NCBI RefSeq assembly: GCF_028640845.1
Contig: NC_080546.1
Span: forward strand, 19,623,020 to 19,687,019
Source: Ahaetulla prasina
Taxonomy: Eukaryota; Chordata; Lepidosauria; Squamata; Colubridae
Reading direction: 5' to 3'
DNA length: 64,000 nucleotides
Shown piece by piece: positions 1 to 10,579 of the stretch (position 1 is the first letter of the stretch; each line of letters starts with the position of its first letter). The notes under the pieces are model-generated. The model worked only from the letters and a program-made list of their open reading frames with translations. It was not told the origin of the DNA and did not search any database. Made by a program: the position numbers and the translations under genes.

Positions 1-593
1 AAAAGAAAGAAACAGTGAGTGATTTTATTTTCTTGGGTTCCAAGATCAGTGCAGATGGCAACTGCAGCCATGAAATTAAAAGACGTTTGCTCCTTGAGAG
101 GAAAGCTATGGCAAACCTAGACAGCATATTAAAAAGCAACGACATCACCTTGCCAGCAAAGGTTCATGTAATCAAAGCTATGGTTTTCCCAGTAGTAATG
201 TATGACTGTGAGAGTTGTACATAAGGAGTGCTGAAAAATTGATGCTTTCAAATTGTGATGTTGGAGAAAACTCTTGAGAGTCCCTTGGACTGCAAGGAGA
301 TCAAATAAGTCAATCCTAAAAGAAATTAACCCTGACTGTCCTTTGGAAAGACAGATACTGAAGAAAAAATCCCGAATACTTTGGTCACTAAATAAAAAGA
401 GAAAAGACTCTGATGTTGGGAAAGATTGAAGGTAAAAGGGGACAACAGAGCACGAGATGGTTAGATAGTGTCATTAACACAATGAACATGAATTTGGGAA
501 AACTCTGGGAGCCAGTTGAGGAAAGGGGACCTGGCATGCTATGGTCCACTGGGTCAGGAAGAGTCAGACACAACTTAGCAACTGAATGACAAC
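1..593 (+). mobile_element. Bov-B (RTE-clade) LINE, 3' end fragment
   Basis: The 3' part of a Bov-B LINE, cut by the window start. It covers the region after the reverse transcriptase and ends with the GAGTCAGACACAAC / GCAACTGAA tail that is diagnostic of Bov-B 3' ends. The same tail is used by Sauria-type SINEs elsewhere in this window. Translation breaks after about 70 codons. Later pieces such as the ILKEINPDC segment are visible in shifted frames, so this is an old, dead copy. Confidence 0.88.
15..224 (+). pseudogene. Bov-B LINE ORF fragment (C-terminal region)
   Basis: A 69-codon open piece of the Bov-B polyprotein, downstream of the reverse transcriptase catalytic core. Recognisable blocks are FIFLGSKI, EIKRRLLL, RKAMANLDSILKS and KAMVFPVVMYDCES. 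The frame stops right after the CES block, where Bov-B normally continues with WTI. No catalytic motif is inside the fragment and the element cannot be active. Antisense frames over the same DNA are shadows. Confidence 0.85.
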
Positions 594-1068
594 TAATTCT
601 TGAACTTGCTAAATTGTTGTGATCAGTTTATAAGGTAGCGATGGAAAAGACCTTCCAGAATCAGTTCTATGTGACTCTTCTTTGAAGCTTAAAGTTCTGA
701 AATCAATGCCACTAGATTGCCTTGACATTAAGTAATTCTCACATTCATTTGCTTAATTTATTGGCTTTGCCTTTTTTTAAAAAAAGCAAATTTAGAATGT
801 AACAAAAGAAGACATCTCCTCAGCTATTTTAGAACATTTCTGCTAGTGACCTCATAAACTTATGCGGCATTGATACAGTTTGTACACAGAGGGAATCCTG
901 GTCATCTCCATTATGATAGCAATAACAATAGCATTTATTGTGAACCCTGAAGCTGACCTGACCGAAGCCATCTTGGAGCTTCAGTGTTGCCACACTGGAG
1001 CTGAGGGATAGGGAGGGGGGATTTGAGATAGTTGGGATTTTGTAGCCAAAATAAAATACTTTATTTAT
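594..1068. other. No feature recognised
   Basis: AT-rich DNA without a convincing reading frame. The only local structure is a T-run/A-run inversion near 771-786. Confidence 0.5.
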
Positions 1069-1112
1069 TTTATTAAATTTTTATACCGCCCTTCTCCCGA
1101 AGGACTCATGGA
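1069..1112 (-). mobile_element. L2-type 3' tail, ultra-short
   Basis: A T-rich start followed by TTTTTATACCGCCCTTCTCC, the reverse complement of the terminal hairpin of L2 LINEs and L2-tailed SINEs. Only about 45 bp is present, which fits an extremely 5'-truncated insertion or a decayed remnant. Confidence 0.55.
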
Positions 1113-1411
1113 AGGACTTTCTCGTGGGAACCAAGGACATTCTCACACATGGTTAGAGGAAGGAGGAGTAATGTCACCAAGCAACCAGACAGAGCCGTGA
1201 TTGGAGCATGTGACTGATCATTTTGCGAAAGTGGAAAAAAAATGTTACTTTTAATTAGGTGAAAACCACGGGCACCTTCAGAGTCGGTTTTCACCAGATC
1301 TGTGCCAATATGATATATCCAGTAAAGCTTTCTTTTTTTTTTTTGAGGAATCTACCTGCCTTGGAGTTTTGCTTGCTCAGGGTCTATTACTTGGAACCCT
1401 GGTGCTTTTAC

Positions 1412-1650
1412 AGCACTCTGAGCAGTTTACAATGTCAGCATATTTCTCCCAACAGTCTGGGTCCTCATTTTACTAGCCTCAGAAGTAAAGAAGACTGAGT
1501 CAACTTCGAGAGTCATCAGGATCGAACTCCAACTGTGGGCAGAAATGCCTTCGATACTGCATTCGAACCAGGGCTGATGTCTCATTGAGAGAAGGGGTTT
1601 CAGGAAAGTTGATCAGCAATGCTCTAATACTGAGCTATAAGCCAGCCCCA
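1412..1650 (-). mobile_element. tRNA-derived SINE, diverged
   Basis: The reverse complement carries the shared squamate SINE core (ACCCAGACTGTTGGGAG) and a tRNA-like head ending near CCAGCCCC. A GTTCGAT-type B-box relic lies near 1520. The copy holds extra sequence in the head and is much more diverged than the copies at 6189, 25541 and 40217. Confidence 0.6.
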
Positions 1651-1679
1651 GCAATCAAGGCACTTCTGATTTCTGAGTT

Positions 1680-2325
1680 GTGGTGGCACACTGGTTAGAG
1701 TGCAGTACTGCAGGCTACTTCTGCTGACTGCCGGCTGCCTGCAATTTGGCAGTTCAAATCTCACCAGGCTCAAGGTTGACTCATCCTTCTATCCTTCCGA
1801 GGTGGGTAAAATGAGAACCCAGATTGTTGGGGGCAACGTGCTGACTCTGTAAAACTGCTTAGAGAGGGCTGTAAAGCGGTATATAAGTCTAGAATAGAAT
1901 AGAATAGAATAGAATAGAATAGAATAGAATAGAATAGAATAGAATAGAATAGAATTTTTTATTGGCCAAGTGTGATTGGACACACAAGGAATTTGTCTTG
2001 GTGCATATGCTCTCAGTGTATATAAAAGAAAAGATACGTTCATCAAGGTACAACATTTACAACACAATTGATGGTCAGTATATCAATATAAATCATAAGG
2101 ATTGCCAGCAACAAAGTTACAGTCATACAGTCATAAGTGGAAAGAGATTGGTGATGGGAGCTATGAGAAGATTAATAGTAGTGCAGATTTAGTAAATAGT
2201 TTAACAGTGTTGAGGGAATTATTTGTTTAGCAGAGTGATGGCCTTCGGGAAAAAACTGTTCTTGTGTCTAGTTGTATATAAGTCTAAATGCTATTTCTAG
2301 TGCTAGTGCTATTCTCATTTGACTG
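1680..2325 (+). mobile_element. tRNA-derived SINE split by a CR1/L3 LINE
   Basis: The head has a tRNA-like A box (GGTGGCACACTGGTTAGAG) and B box (CAGTTCAAATCTC), followed by the AAGGTTGACTCA core and the tail to TATATAAGTCT. The tail then resumes at 2274-2325 (TATATAAGTCTAAATGCTATT) after a 382-bp LINE insertion. The 13-bp sequence GTATATAAGTCTA occurs at 1879-1891 and 2274-2286, which is the target duplication of the nested LINE. Confidence 0.8.
1892..2273 (-). mobile_element. CR1/L3 (Snake1-type) LINE 3' end with (AGAAT)n tail
   Basis: Reverse complement of the LINE 3' UTR also seen at 37243-37505 and 51004-51290 (shared block TTGGCCAAGTGTGATTGGAC). On this strand it begins with a pentamer array, (AGAAT)n, at about 1892-1955, which is the 3' microsatellite tail of the LINE. 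The left end is clean and a 13-bp target duplication flanks it. Strong 5' truncation leaves only a few ORF codons. Confidence 0.85.
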
Positions 2326-3374
2326 TAGTCTACTGGCCCATTAACAGCGAGGAAGCTTGAGATGGTAGGAAATAATGATGGTGATGCAGCTCTCTTAATC
2401 CACTTTTCACATCCCTCCTGATTAACTATTAGAGCCATTCATCTTATTTTTTTTATTCATCTTATTTTTTTTATTCATGGCAGTATTGGAATTGATAGCA
2501 AGTGATATGGACCTGCAATCACTGTAAATGCGTCACATCTATTAATGTAATCATATCCACATGTACAAACTACTAGTACCTTTAAAGGCTGAAATAAAAT
2601 GTTACATAAATGTCAAGTCTGGAAAAAAAAGTAAAATGTTTGAATGATGAATACTTGCTTCTCTTTATCTCTCATATCTTAAGAAGTAAGTCCACGAATT
2701 CCAAATCAAGATTGCCCTGGAGGATGAGACATTCTAAGGGTATAATGCCAAGTAACAACTGTCCATTTTAATCTCTTTATAGTTATTTCTAAAATGTCTA
2801 AATCCAGTGTAATCTGTAATTTATTCTGATGAGTTTGACTGCAGATTGCACAGCATTTGGCACATCATTCAAAAATGCAGGTGGGGTTGGGGGGGACCAA
2901 GCAGAACACATATTAGTGAAGAATGATTTGCTCCCTGGATTCACTTTAGAAACAAAACCAAATAATTTGGAACTTCAAGATACAGAATTTGGAAACACCT
3001 TTAATCATAAGCTTTCAAGAACTAAGCTGGTTGCAGGTAACTGTCAAGAATGATACTGTCCTTTAATGCATGAAATCCCATGGCAGATGGGGTCTCTTAA
3101 TGAACAATAATTGCTCCATAGGAGTTTATTCTCATTCTGTTGCTCTGTGATTTCAGTATTTTCCCTTTAGGAAAAATGTTTTTTAATGGTATTATGCAAT
3201 TATATCTGCATAGGTAAGTCAACATAAAGGCCTTTTCTAATTATTCTGCCAGTTATTCATCGCCAGATTGTGGCTCACCATGCCTGAAAACTTTGGTGCA
3301 AGTTTAAGTGGGTATCTTTAGGTAAAATCTTTCTATACTTCAGGACAGCCATTTTTGCATGATTGAATTGTGGC

Positions 3375-3376
<2 letters not shown>
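2326..3376. other. No feature recognised; one 18-bp tandem duplication
   Basis: AT-rich DNA. A perfect 18-bp tandem duplication lies at 2443-2460 and 2461-2478 (unit CTTATTTTTTTTATTCAT). A 74-codon frame at 2829-3053 shows no family signature and is probably chance. Confidence 0.5.
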
Positions 3377-3409
<33 letters not shown>

Positions 3410-3438
3410 TGTATGTATGTATGTATGTATGTATGTAT
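3377..3438. repeat. (ATGT)n microsatellite
   Basis: About 14 uninterrupted tetramers. Frames through it give artificial VCMYVCMY / YIHTYIHT peptides. Confidence 0.95.
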
Positions 3439-3719
3439 AAAATTCAGGTTGTTCTGAATTACTTTGAGGTTTTCCCCACTTGCCCAGGCAATTCTTTGAT
3501 CATTTTTATAGGAATTTTTAGTAATCATGGTATTTATTTGACAGGTATACAGTTCCCAAATCCGTAAGTGTGTATGTAAAGGCCCACTGGAAATTAATTC
3601 TGAATTGTAATTTACAATGGGATAGGAAAGGAAAATTACTAAACACATGAGGGTAATGATGTTAAGACAAGCTTCAATTAAGTCTAATTCAGAAAAAGAG
3701 AGTTTTATCAAAACAGAAG

Positions 3720-3812
3720 TAGGTGAAGGAGGAGGAGAAAGAGAAAGGAAAAGAGAAGGAGAAGAAGAGGAGGAAGAGGAGGAGGAGGAAGAGGAGAAAA
3801 AAGAAAGAAAAA
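3720..3812. repeat. GA/GGA-rich purine tract
   Basis: An almost pure purine strand of about 90 bp, mostly GGA and GAA triplets. Such mirror-like tracts can form triplex DNA. The Glu/Arg-rich and Ser-rich frames over it are artefacts. Confidence 0.9.
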
Positions 3813-4066
3813 TTAAATTTTTCTTCCCAGATGCTTGACTATTTCTCAAACAACTCTTTAGGAAGGGATAGAAATAGAAAGTCTCCACCTAAATTATTCA
3901 ACTCCTTGAAAAGAAGAAAATTCCAAGAAAAGTGAAAGGAGAGAACGTGACTATACAGTATCCTTAATATACATGGTCTATATTTGAATGTCCAAAATGA
4001 GGTGTGCTTGAAATTTTGGAATGTATGCATGTTTTGTAGAATGAAAAATGCCCATCCATTTTGCCT

Positions 4067-4277
4067 TTAGGATTAGGATTAGGATTAGGGTTAGGGTTAG
4101 GGTTAGGGCTGGATGGTATTCACTTACATTTGCCGCCAGTTTGCAAATGTGAGTGTGTGAGTATGCACAGAAGGTAAAAAATGGGATGTGATGACATTTG
4201 GGTAGATGGGCGGAGCCTACTGCATCCGCTGCTATCGGTTCGCCAGCTGAATACCACCATTTGGGTTAGGGTTAGGG
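4067..4277. repeat. Interstitial telomeric repeat, interrupted
   Basis: 4067-4084 holds three TTAGGA units and 4085-4108 four perfect TTAGGG units. After about 150 bp of inserted DNA, 4263-4277 continues as GGG(TTAGGG)2. The array is short and flanked by ordinary sequence, so it is an interstitial telomere sequence, not a chromosome end. Confidence 0.9.
4109..4262. mobile_element. hAT-like MITE inside the telomeric repeat
   Basis: The inserted block begins GGATGGTATTCAC and ends CTGAATACCACCATT, an imperfect terminal inversion. The GGTGGTATTCA-type ends match other hAT MITEs here (57032, 29320). An 8-bp target duplication cannot be separated from the telomeric repeat itself. Confidence 0.65.
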
Positions 4278-4750
4278 TAACTTATAAAATAAAGTATTTG
4301 TAAGCTTTTCCAAGCTGGAATATCAGTATTTTTTTAAAAATACCATTTCTTTGCTGCTGATTATTCTTCTTTAATATCACTTAAATGGTCTCTCAATTGG
4401 ATTAGGAGAAGAATTTGATGCTGAAACATTCCATAAAAAGTTGAAAAGCATTGTTTACCAAATACAGTTCTATTTTGTTCATTTTCTGAAAATTACAATT
4501 ATTCTCTTTATACTGTATGGTACAGTGACTTTCCTACAGTTCAATAATATTTTAGCATTAATCATAATCTTCTATCATAGACATTTTAGAAAAAAAAAGA
4601 ATCTTTTTAACAAGTTCTTGGTTGTAAGTTGAAACATTCTTACAAATGAATGCAAGGTTGGCCAGCCAATAGGGCATGACTTAAGCAATTGTGTAGTACT
4701 GTTATATATTAGAAACTATGACACTTGGGTCATTAATTGGCTATTTTAGA
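4278..4750. other. No feature recognised
   Basis: Very AT-rich. A 63-codon Phe/Ile-rich frame at 4441-4632 is probably compositional noise. Confidence 0.5.
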
Positions 4751-4847
4751 CTAGACTAGACTAGACTAGACTAGACTAGACTAGACTAGACTAGACTAGA
4801 CTAGAATAGAATAGAATAGAATAGAATAGAATAGAATAGAATAGAAT
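4751..4847. repeat. (CTAGA)n/(ATAGA)n compound pentamer array
   Basis: About 11 CTAGA units change abruptly to (ATAGA)n next to the LINE tail at 4846. Only the unit nearest the LINE is the ancestral tail motif. The C-containing variant appears to have spread as the array expanded. Confidence 0.9.
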
Positions 4848-4935
4848 TTTTATTGGCCAAGTGTGATTGGACACACAAGGAATTTGTCTTGGTGCATATG
4901 CTCTCAGTGTACATAAAAGAAAAGATACTCATCAG
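4848..4935 (-). mobile_element. CR1/L3 LINE 3' terminus, strongly 5'-truncated
   Basis: About 90 bp of the same 3' UTR as at 1955-2040 (TTGGCCAAGTGTGATTGGAC to AAAAGATACTCATC). It sits directly next to its microsatellite tail. Confidence 0.85.
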
Positions 4936-5098
4936 CTATCCATACCCTTCTGGGATTCGAAGGATATTTGAATCCCAGAAGGGATTCTGGGCTTGCTTGC
5001 ATATTAGGCAGATGTATTAACCTCTAAGCCACAGGTTCTCCTCACTTTGTCAGCTGTACCAGGTTTGAATCCCAGAAGGATATGGCTAGCTGATGAGA
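4929..5098 (-). mobile_element. tRNA-like SINE relic within an inverted repeat
   Basis: The arms 4929-4959 and 5068-5098 are near-perfect inverted copies (CTCATCAGCTA...CTTCTGGGATTC). Between them the minus strand reads like a tRNA-derived head, with GTGGCTTAGAGGTTAA as an A-box-like and GGTTTGAATCC-type B-box-like segments. I cannot assign a family. Confidence 0.4.
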
Positions 5099-5149
5099 GC
5101 TAAATAGCTTGAAATAGATCTATATTAGCCTCCCTTTATTTCTTTGTCA

Positions 5150-5244
5150 CTATATCTATATCTATATCTATATATCTATATCTATATCTATATCTATATC
5201 TATATCTATATCTATATCTATATCTATATCTATATCTATATCTA

Positions 5245-5315
<71 letters not shown>

Positions 5316-5334
5316 ACATACATACATACATACA

Positions 5335-5366
<32 letters not shown>

Positions 5367-5367
5367 A
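5150..5367. repeat. Compound microsatellite (TATATC)n-(TATC)n-(ATAC)n
   Basis: Three successive arrays with related units, about 220 bp in total. A 128-codon frame across it (YLYLYIYI... then THTYIHTYI) is a translation of the repeat, not a gene. Confidence 0.95.
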
Positions 5368-6188
5368 TCCTTTTCTTTCTTTACACTTTGTTTATTTCCG
5401 GGTTTATTTCATTTTGTTGTTGGCATTATTTCACTTTGCTGTGGGGACCCACTTATCTGATCACATGAGTGATTGGAGTATAAATATAGTTTGGCATCAG
5501 CTCAAAATATGCCTCATTATTAATTGCTAATAGAGCAAAGTTTTCAGAGTAAAATGAAAGTCTTACAATACAAAATGAGTTACCAGCACAATGAAAATTA
5601 ATATTGCAGTCTTATTATTTTTAAACTCCATTTGTCACATTGCTAATGAATATAAAAAAGTTAAATGTGAAAGTCTTTTATTCCTTAATCTAAGCCTTTC
5701 TTAGACATTCTTATCTTACTTATCTCTTCTTTCTAACTATATATTTCCATTTCGCTTTCAAAACCTCTATTGGATCTGTGTTCATTTTTAGCTTGCTGCT
5801 TGCCGCTTTATCTTACCTGTTGCCTGGAATTGTCCACCCATGGCTAATTTGGAACTTCTTTACAATCCATGCAGCCTGGAGTTATCTCCAAAGTTCCGAA
5901 ATATAGTTCAGTGACTTTATTTTTAAAGCAATAATTCTAGAATTATAAATAGTAAAAGTAACTGATCTAATTAACTTCTCATTTGTAGTAGAACATTCTT
6001 TTCAGAAGCAATATATCGTTAGAAATATAGATGCATGAATTTAGGATTTTTTAAAATTTTTGTCTTTATTTTCTCTTTGCTTCCCTCCTTTTGCAGGAGG
6101 GGCCTCAAGAAAGAGTATACTGAAGCGATGGAAACTGGGTAATTTAATGAATACATAACTAAGTACTTAAGGATTAGCATTCCTTAAC
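5368..6188. other. No feature recognised
   Basis: AT-rich sequence with no repeat family, hairpin or reading frame that I can name. Confidence 0.5.
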
Positions 6189-6440
6189 AGCCATGGTGGC
6201 ACAGTGGTTAGAATGCAGTATTGTAGGCTAATGATGCTGACTGCCAACTGCCAGTAGTTTTGCAGTTCAAGTTTCACCAGTTCAAGGTTGACTCAGCCTT
6301 ACATTCTTCCGAGGTCTGTAACATGAGGACCCAGATTGTTGGGGGACAATATGCTGACTCTGCAAACTGCTTAGAGAAGGCTGTAAAGCACTGTGAAGCA
6401 GTCTATAAGTCTAAGTGCTATTGCCATTGCTATTCCGCAG
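6189..6440 (+). mobile_element. tRNA-derived SINE, full length
   Basis: Starts at the A box (GGTGGCACAGTGGTTAGAATG), has B box GCAGTTCAAGTTTC, the AAGGTTGACTCAGCC core, and ends with TATAAGTCTAAGTGCTATT repeats. The head is pol III-type. The core is shared with the L2-tailed SINEs at 25541 and 40217, but the 3' tail differs. Confidence 0.85.
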
Positions 6441-6596
6441 CACTTCACCTCTGACCCCCAAAAAGTTTGGAATGTGTTGGAAAGCAAACACAACATTTGC
6501 CAATTAGTCATTCAAGGGCATAATCTCAAAAATTGGTGCAACTGCCTAGAAGTCACACAAGCTAAGCAGATTTCTGCTTAGAAATATCCCTTAGAA

Positions 6597-7025
6597 CAAG
6601 GGATGGCTAACCTTTTTGCCGTTTCGTGCCAAAGTGGGGGGAGCACGGGGGGTCTCTCTCATGCATACCCACACCCATAATTCAATGTGTCTGGCATGCT
6701 CACACCACCACCCTGTGCTCCCCCCGCTTTTGGCACAGGATGGCATGGTGGGCTAGGCAGGCCTGTTTTTCACCCTCCTCAGGCTCCAGAGGCTTTCTAG
6801 GAGCCTGGAGAGGGCCAAAACAGTCTTTCCCATACACCCCTCTGGAGGCCCTCTGGAGGCTGAAAATGGCCCATTTCCTGATTTCTGGTGGGCCAGGAAG
6901 GCCCAAAAATCGGCTAGCCGGTGCGCACATGCCCACTGGAGCTGAGCTAGGGCAACTCTCACACTCCCACAGATATGGTGCCGCATGCCACCTGTGGCAC
7001 ATGTGCCATAGGTTTGCCATCACGG
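6597..7025 (+). mobile_element. Non-autonomous hAT element (CAGNGATGG family)
   Basis: Termini CAAGGGATGGCTAACC and GGTTTGCCATCACGG form the inverted ends. The 8-bp target duplication is CCTTAGAA (6589-6596) / CCTTAAAA (7026-7033), 7 of 8 matching. The interior is GC-rich and codes for no transposase. The 166-codon frame across it is incidental. Relatives lie at 33092, 42233 and 43870. Confidence 0.85.
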
Positions 7026-7257
7026 CCTTAAAACATCATATAAAACACCACATAAATCACCAATTTCTACATATTCTGTTTGTCCAGAGGCTTGGGGTAT
7101 CTAGAAATTTATTGCTAATTTTCTGAATTAAAGAGTTGAAGATCTCCATTCAGTCTTGGTCACACAGAAACATTCATACTTACACCAAGTCAAAGTTTAG
7201 CTGCTGGGTGACTTCCAGAACGATCAAGATGGGAAACCTATTATGATTTTTTTTTTT
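7026..7257. other. No feature recognised
   Basis: Short AT-rich spacer ending in a T-run (7247-7256). Confidence 0.5.
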
Positions 7258-7372
7258 AAAGAAAAGATTGGACAACCATTTGTCTGAAATGGTACAGGGC
7301 TTTCTGCCTGGGCAGTGGATTGGGCTAGAAGATCTCCAAGGTCCCTTCCAACTCTGTTATTCTATTCTATTC
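7258..7372 (+). mobile_element. CR1 LINE 3' UTR end
   Basis: Contains GGTCCCTTCCAACTCTG preceded by TTGGGCTAGAAGATCTCC, the conserved 3' end of CR1 elements. It finishes in an (ATTCT)n microsatellite, where CR1 normally has an ATTCTATG-type octamer repeat. No ORF is left. Confidence 0.8.
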
Positions 7373-7539
7373 TAATTGTCCCTTATTTGTTTGTTCTGAA
7401 ATATTAAAGATTTTGCTTTCATGTCTATAATTTTTCATGTCTTCTGTTAAAACTAAGTTCTTACGGCATTTTTGGATCTTTGCACAAGTGGATAGCTACA
7501 ATCCTATGAAACAGGCAACAAGTAGTTAAAATTGGAAAC

Positions 7540-8698
7540 ACTATATCAAACCCTGCACCAGTTAACAGTGGTGTTCCCCAAGTCAGCGTTCTAGGACCAA
7601 TACTCTTTCTGCTATATATAAACGACATTTGTGATCATATTATAAGCAGCTGCGTCCTCTTTGCTGATGATGTAAAACTATTTAACACCACAGACAATTC
7701 TACTACCCTACAAAACAACCTACATTATGTATCTGAATGGCCAAACAATTGGCAATTCCAAATCTCTGCTAAAAAATACTCAGTCCTGCACATAGGCAAT
7801 AAAAATCAGAACATAAAATGCAAGCTGGGCAGAAACGATCTAAAAGATGAGCCACACTGTCAAGGACCTAGGAGTACTCATTTCAAAAGATCTAATCCCA
7901 GAGCTCATTGTAACAACGTTGCTAAAAAGGCATTAAGAGTTGTCAACCTTATTTTAGTTTTCTCTCTGGTAACGCTATACTTCTAAGTAGGGCATACAAA
8001 ACCTTTGCCAGCCCTATCCATGAATACTGCTCACCTGCCTGGAACCCATACTGTATTTCAGACATTAATACATTAGAGAGGGTCCAGAGGTATTTTACAA
8101 GGAGAGTACCCAACCCCCCTGCTTGCAATAAAATTCCTTATACCACCAGGCTTGAAATTTTAGGCCTGGATAATCTTGAACTACACCGTCTATGTTCCGA
8201 CCCAAGCTTAGTACACAAGATTATCTACCATAACATCCTACCTGTTAATAACTACTTTAACTTCAACTGCAATAACAAGGGCTATCAATAGATACAAACT
8301 AAACGTAATCCACTCTAATCTTGATTGCAGAAAATACGACTTCAGCAACAGAGTAGTAAATGTCTGGAACACTATACCTGATCTTGTTATTTTCTCTAAC
8401 TTATATCTTTTACCTTAAACTGTCTACTGTGGACCCTTCGTGTTTCTTAAGAGGTCCCTAAGGGGGCGTGCATAAGCGCACCAGTGTGCCTACTGTCCTT
8501 GTCCTACTGTCCCCATTTATATATAATCATTTTATGTGTTTATGGCTATGTTTTGCCTATTTAAATCCATTTATTTGTGCCATTTTTTCATGTGTCCATG
8601 TCTATGTCTGTACTGATACTTGTTTCCTTGTACTTGTTGACAAAATAATTAATTAAATAAATAAATAAAATAAAATAAATAAATTAATTAATTAATAA
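7540..8698 (+). mobile_element. CR1-like/Jockey-group LINE, 5'-truncated
   Basis: About 1.15 kb covering the reverse transcriptase core through the 3' UTR, ending in A/T-rich (TAAA)n-like repeats. The RT block GVPQVSVLGP is followed by the catalytic FADD motif near 7655-7680. The C-terminal blocks (ARPIHEYCSP-like, CRKYDFSNRVVN) occur in several frames. Many stops and indels show it is dead. Relatives are at 30191 (-), 46925 (+) and 49480 (+). I cannot separate CR1, L2 and Rex1 groups by eye. Confidence 0.8.
7546..7850 (+). pseudogene. LINE reverse transcriptase fragment (palm, FADD motif)
   Basis: The frame reads through SGVPQVSVLGP, LFLLYINDI and LFADDVKLF, the RT motifs around the catalytic aspartates. 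It then continues into the thumb region (SAKKYSVLHIGNKN) before frameshifts. The usual glycine of PQGS is replaced here (PQVS). Non-functional because later domains are interrupted by stops. Confidence 0.75.
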
Positions 8699-8699
8699 T

Positions 8700-9744
8700 A
8701 AGCAAGGTCAATCTCATATATACACTTTTCTTGAGCCCCTGTTTAGGTCTAAGAACAGAAATGCTGATGGGTATGGCATAGGTTCATAGGCATGCTATGA
8801 ATTACATTTTTCCTTTCCAATCTGGATTGCTGCATAATCCTAAAATTAATTGTATTTAATTGTAATTTGACTTCTAATGCATCATTCACTACAGCTTGCA
8901 GTCTGACTTTTAGTACAAAGACAAGGATAGCCTGTTAGGCTGGTTAGACTTTATATTTACTTAAGTTGTACAGATCTGAATGCAAATATTCTTTGTAGTA
9001 GGCCTATCATGTTGCCTGAATTACATATATTTAATACTCTTTTGTTCTTTCCTTTCTCTGCTTGGTTCTGGAATGTGACATAGATTGAGTAGCCTTGTGG
9101 TATCTCTGCTGAATGTTGAACTTTAACTTGTAACACTGGTTGACTGCTGTGATGATGTTTTCATGAAGAGAAGGAAATGACTAAAAAGGATGTTGTTGAT
9201 TGATTTATGTTCCCATGTCCTTCCAATAACAGAAATATGCCGTATTCTGGAGAAAAAGAGTGATAAGAAATAAGGGTACTAGCCATCAATAAGAAAGCTA
9301 CTAGGCTAAACACAAAAGGGTATGGACACTTGGATGTCAAGTTATCTAGAAATGTAACATCTTTCACATCAATCAGAGAAAAAAAATTGGAATATTATAT
9401 GAAGGAACCAACCCCAAACTGGAATGACTAATGGGGCATCAATTTAGACAGTGTCAGAATGTGGATAGACCAAAACTAATCCTACCACGAGGGTTTGGAA
9501 GCAATGTTGATTTTTCAGATTTTGAAAGTGCTAAATTTATACCTGTTTGATGAGGATTTGATTTGTCTATTTCTTGACAAATATCTTACCCCCCAGCTGG
9601 ATGTCCAGCAATTCTTAACTTTTTGACAGTTAACATTTGACCATATAAAAATGTGTTTAAATCTGTTGCTTCTGCTTCGACAGCTAAATCTACACCAAAA
9701 TATTATTACTTTCTAAATAAGCTCTCAAAACACTTTCAAATCTA
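8700..9744. other. No feature recognised
   Basis: Apparently single-copy, AT-rich. A 68-codon minus-strand frame at 9161-9367 has no family hallmark. Confidence 0.5.
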
Positions 9745-9818
9745 GAAGGAAGGAAGGAAGGAAGGAAGGAAGGAAGGAAGGAAGGAAGGAAGGAAGGAAG
9801 GAAGGAAGGAAGGAAGGA
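9745..9818. repeat. (GGAA)n microsatellite
   Basis: About 18 perfect tetramers. GGAA arrays can act as ETS-factor sites in vertebrates, which is a general property and not shown here. Confidence 0.95.
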
Positions 9819-10579
9819 TCACTCTAAAATGGCCAAAGTAATAAACATCAGTTGATATAAATTTTATAAATTTTCAAAAGGAAAAATATTTTAAATTTTG
9901 AAATAGAAATGGTTTTTTAATATGACTCTTGGGATCATTCTCAATTATAATATGCATTTATCGAGAGCTTTGCTGTATAAAAAAATTTACTACTATACAT
10001 TGCTAATCCCTAGTCCAAATCTGTTCATTTTTTTTTTCAGTTTCGCAAAAGTAGAATACGTTATTGATTGGCAAGTTTTATTGTAAAAACTCTGCATTGT
10101 CCCAAGAGCAATTATTGGTAATCCTATTATTGTGTCAGAAACATTGCATTTGTTGTTTAGTTGAACTGAGTCAATGGAATTATTGACTGTAAAGGAAAAA
10201 AACATTGTCTCTTGCTCCCCCCCCTCTGCCCCCCAAGTTGAATTACCAGTAATGTACAAATTGTAATGAACAAAGACAATAGCCTTATAACAGCTAGACT
10301 GGAGTTCTGTAATACTTCATACAATGGACTGGATTTTGAAATTGGTTTGGAGACTCTAGTTGGATGAAAATAAAGCAGTGAGGGTCACATTTGGAATTCA
10401 GCATGTTATGACCAGGGTTCACCTATGCCTCGTCAACTGTATTTGATTCTAGTTTATTTTCAGTGTAATTAAACTGCTAGCACAGACTTTTTAAGGCCCT
10501 TTACAATATATTTTTACAAGATATTTGAAAGAGCCCTTCTCTTCACACATCCTCGACCTTGCTGTAAGAACTTCAAAGT
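9819..10579. other. No feature recognised; C-rich tract
   Basis: AT-rich with an isolated C-rich stretch near 10215-10236. Confidence 0.5.

Noticed and set aside
3340..3888. 182-codon minus-strand ORF
   Set aside because: Its ends are translations of the (ATGT)n array (HTYIHTYI) and the purine tract (poly-Ser); nothing gene-like lies between.
4067..4277. Chromosome end
   Set aside because: Only about nine telomeric units, flanked on both sides by ordinary DNA.
5144..5530. 128-codon ORF
   Set aside because: Reads the compound TATATC/TATC/ATAC microsatellite.
6626..7126. 166-codon ORF
   Set aside because: Lies in a non-autonomous hAT element and runs past its end at 7025; no transposase motifs.
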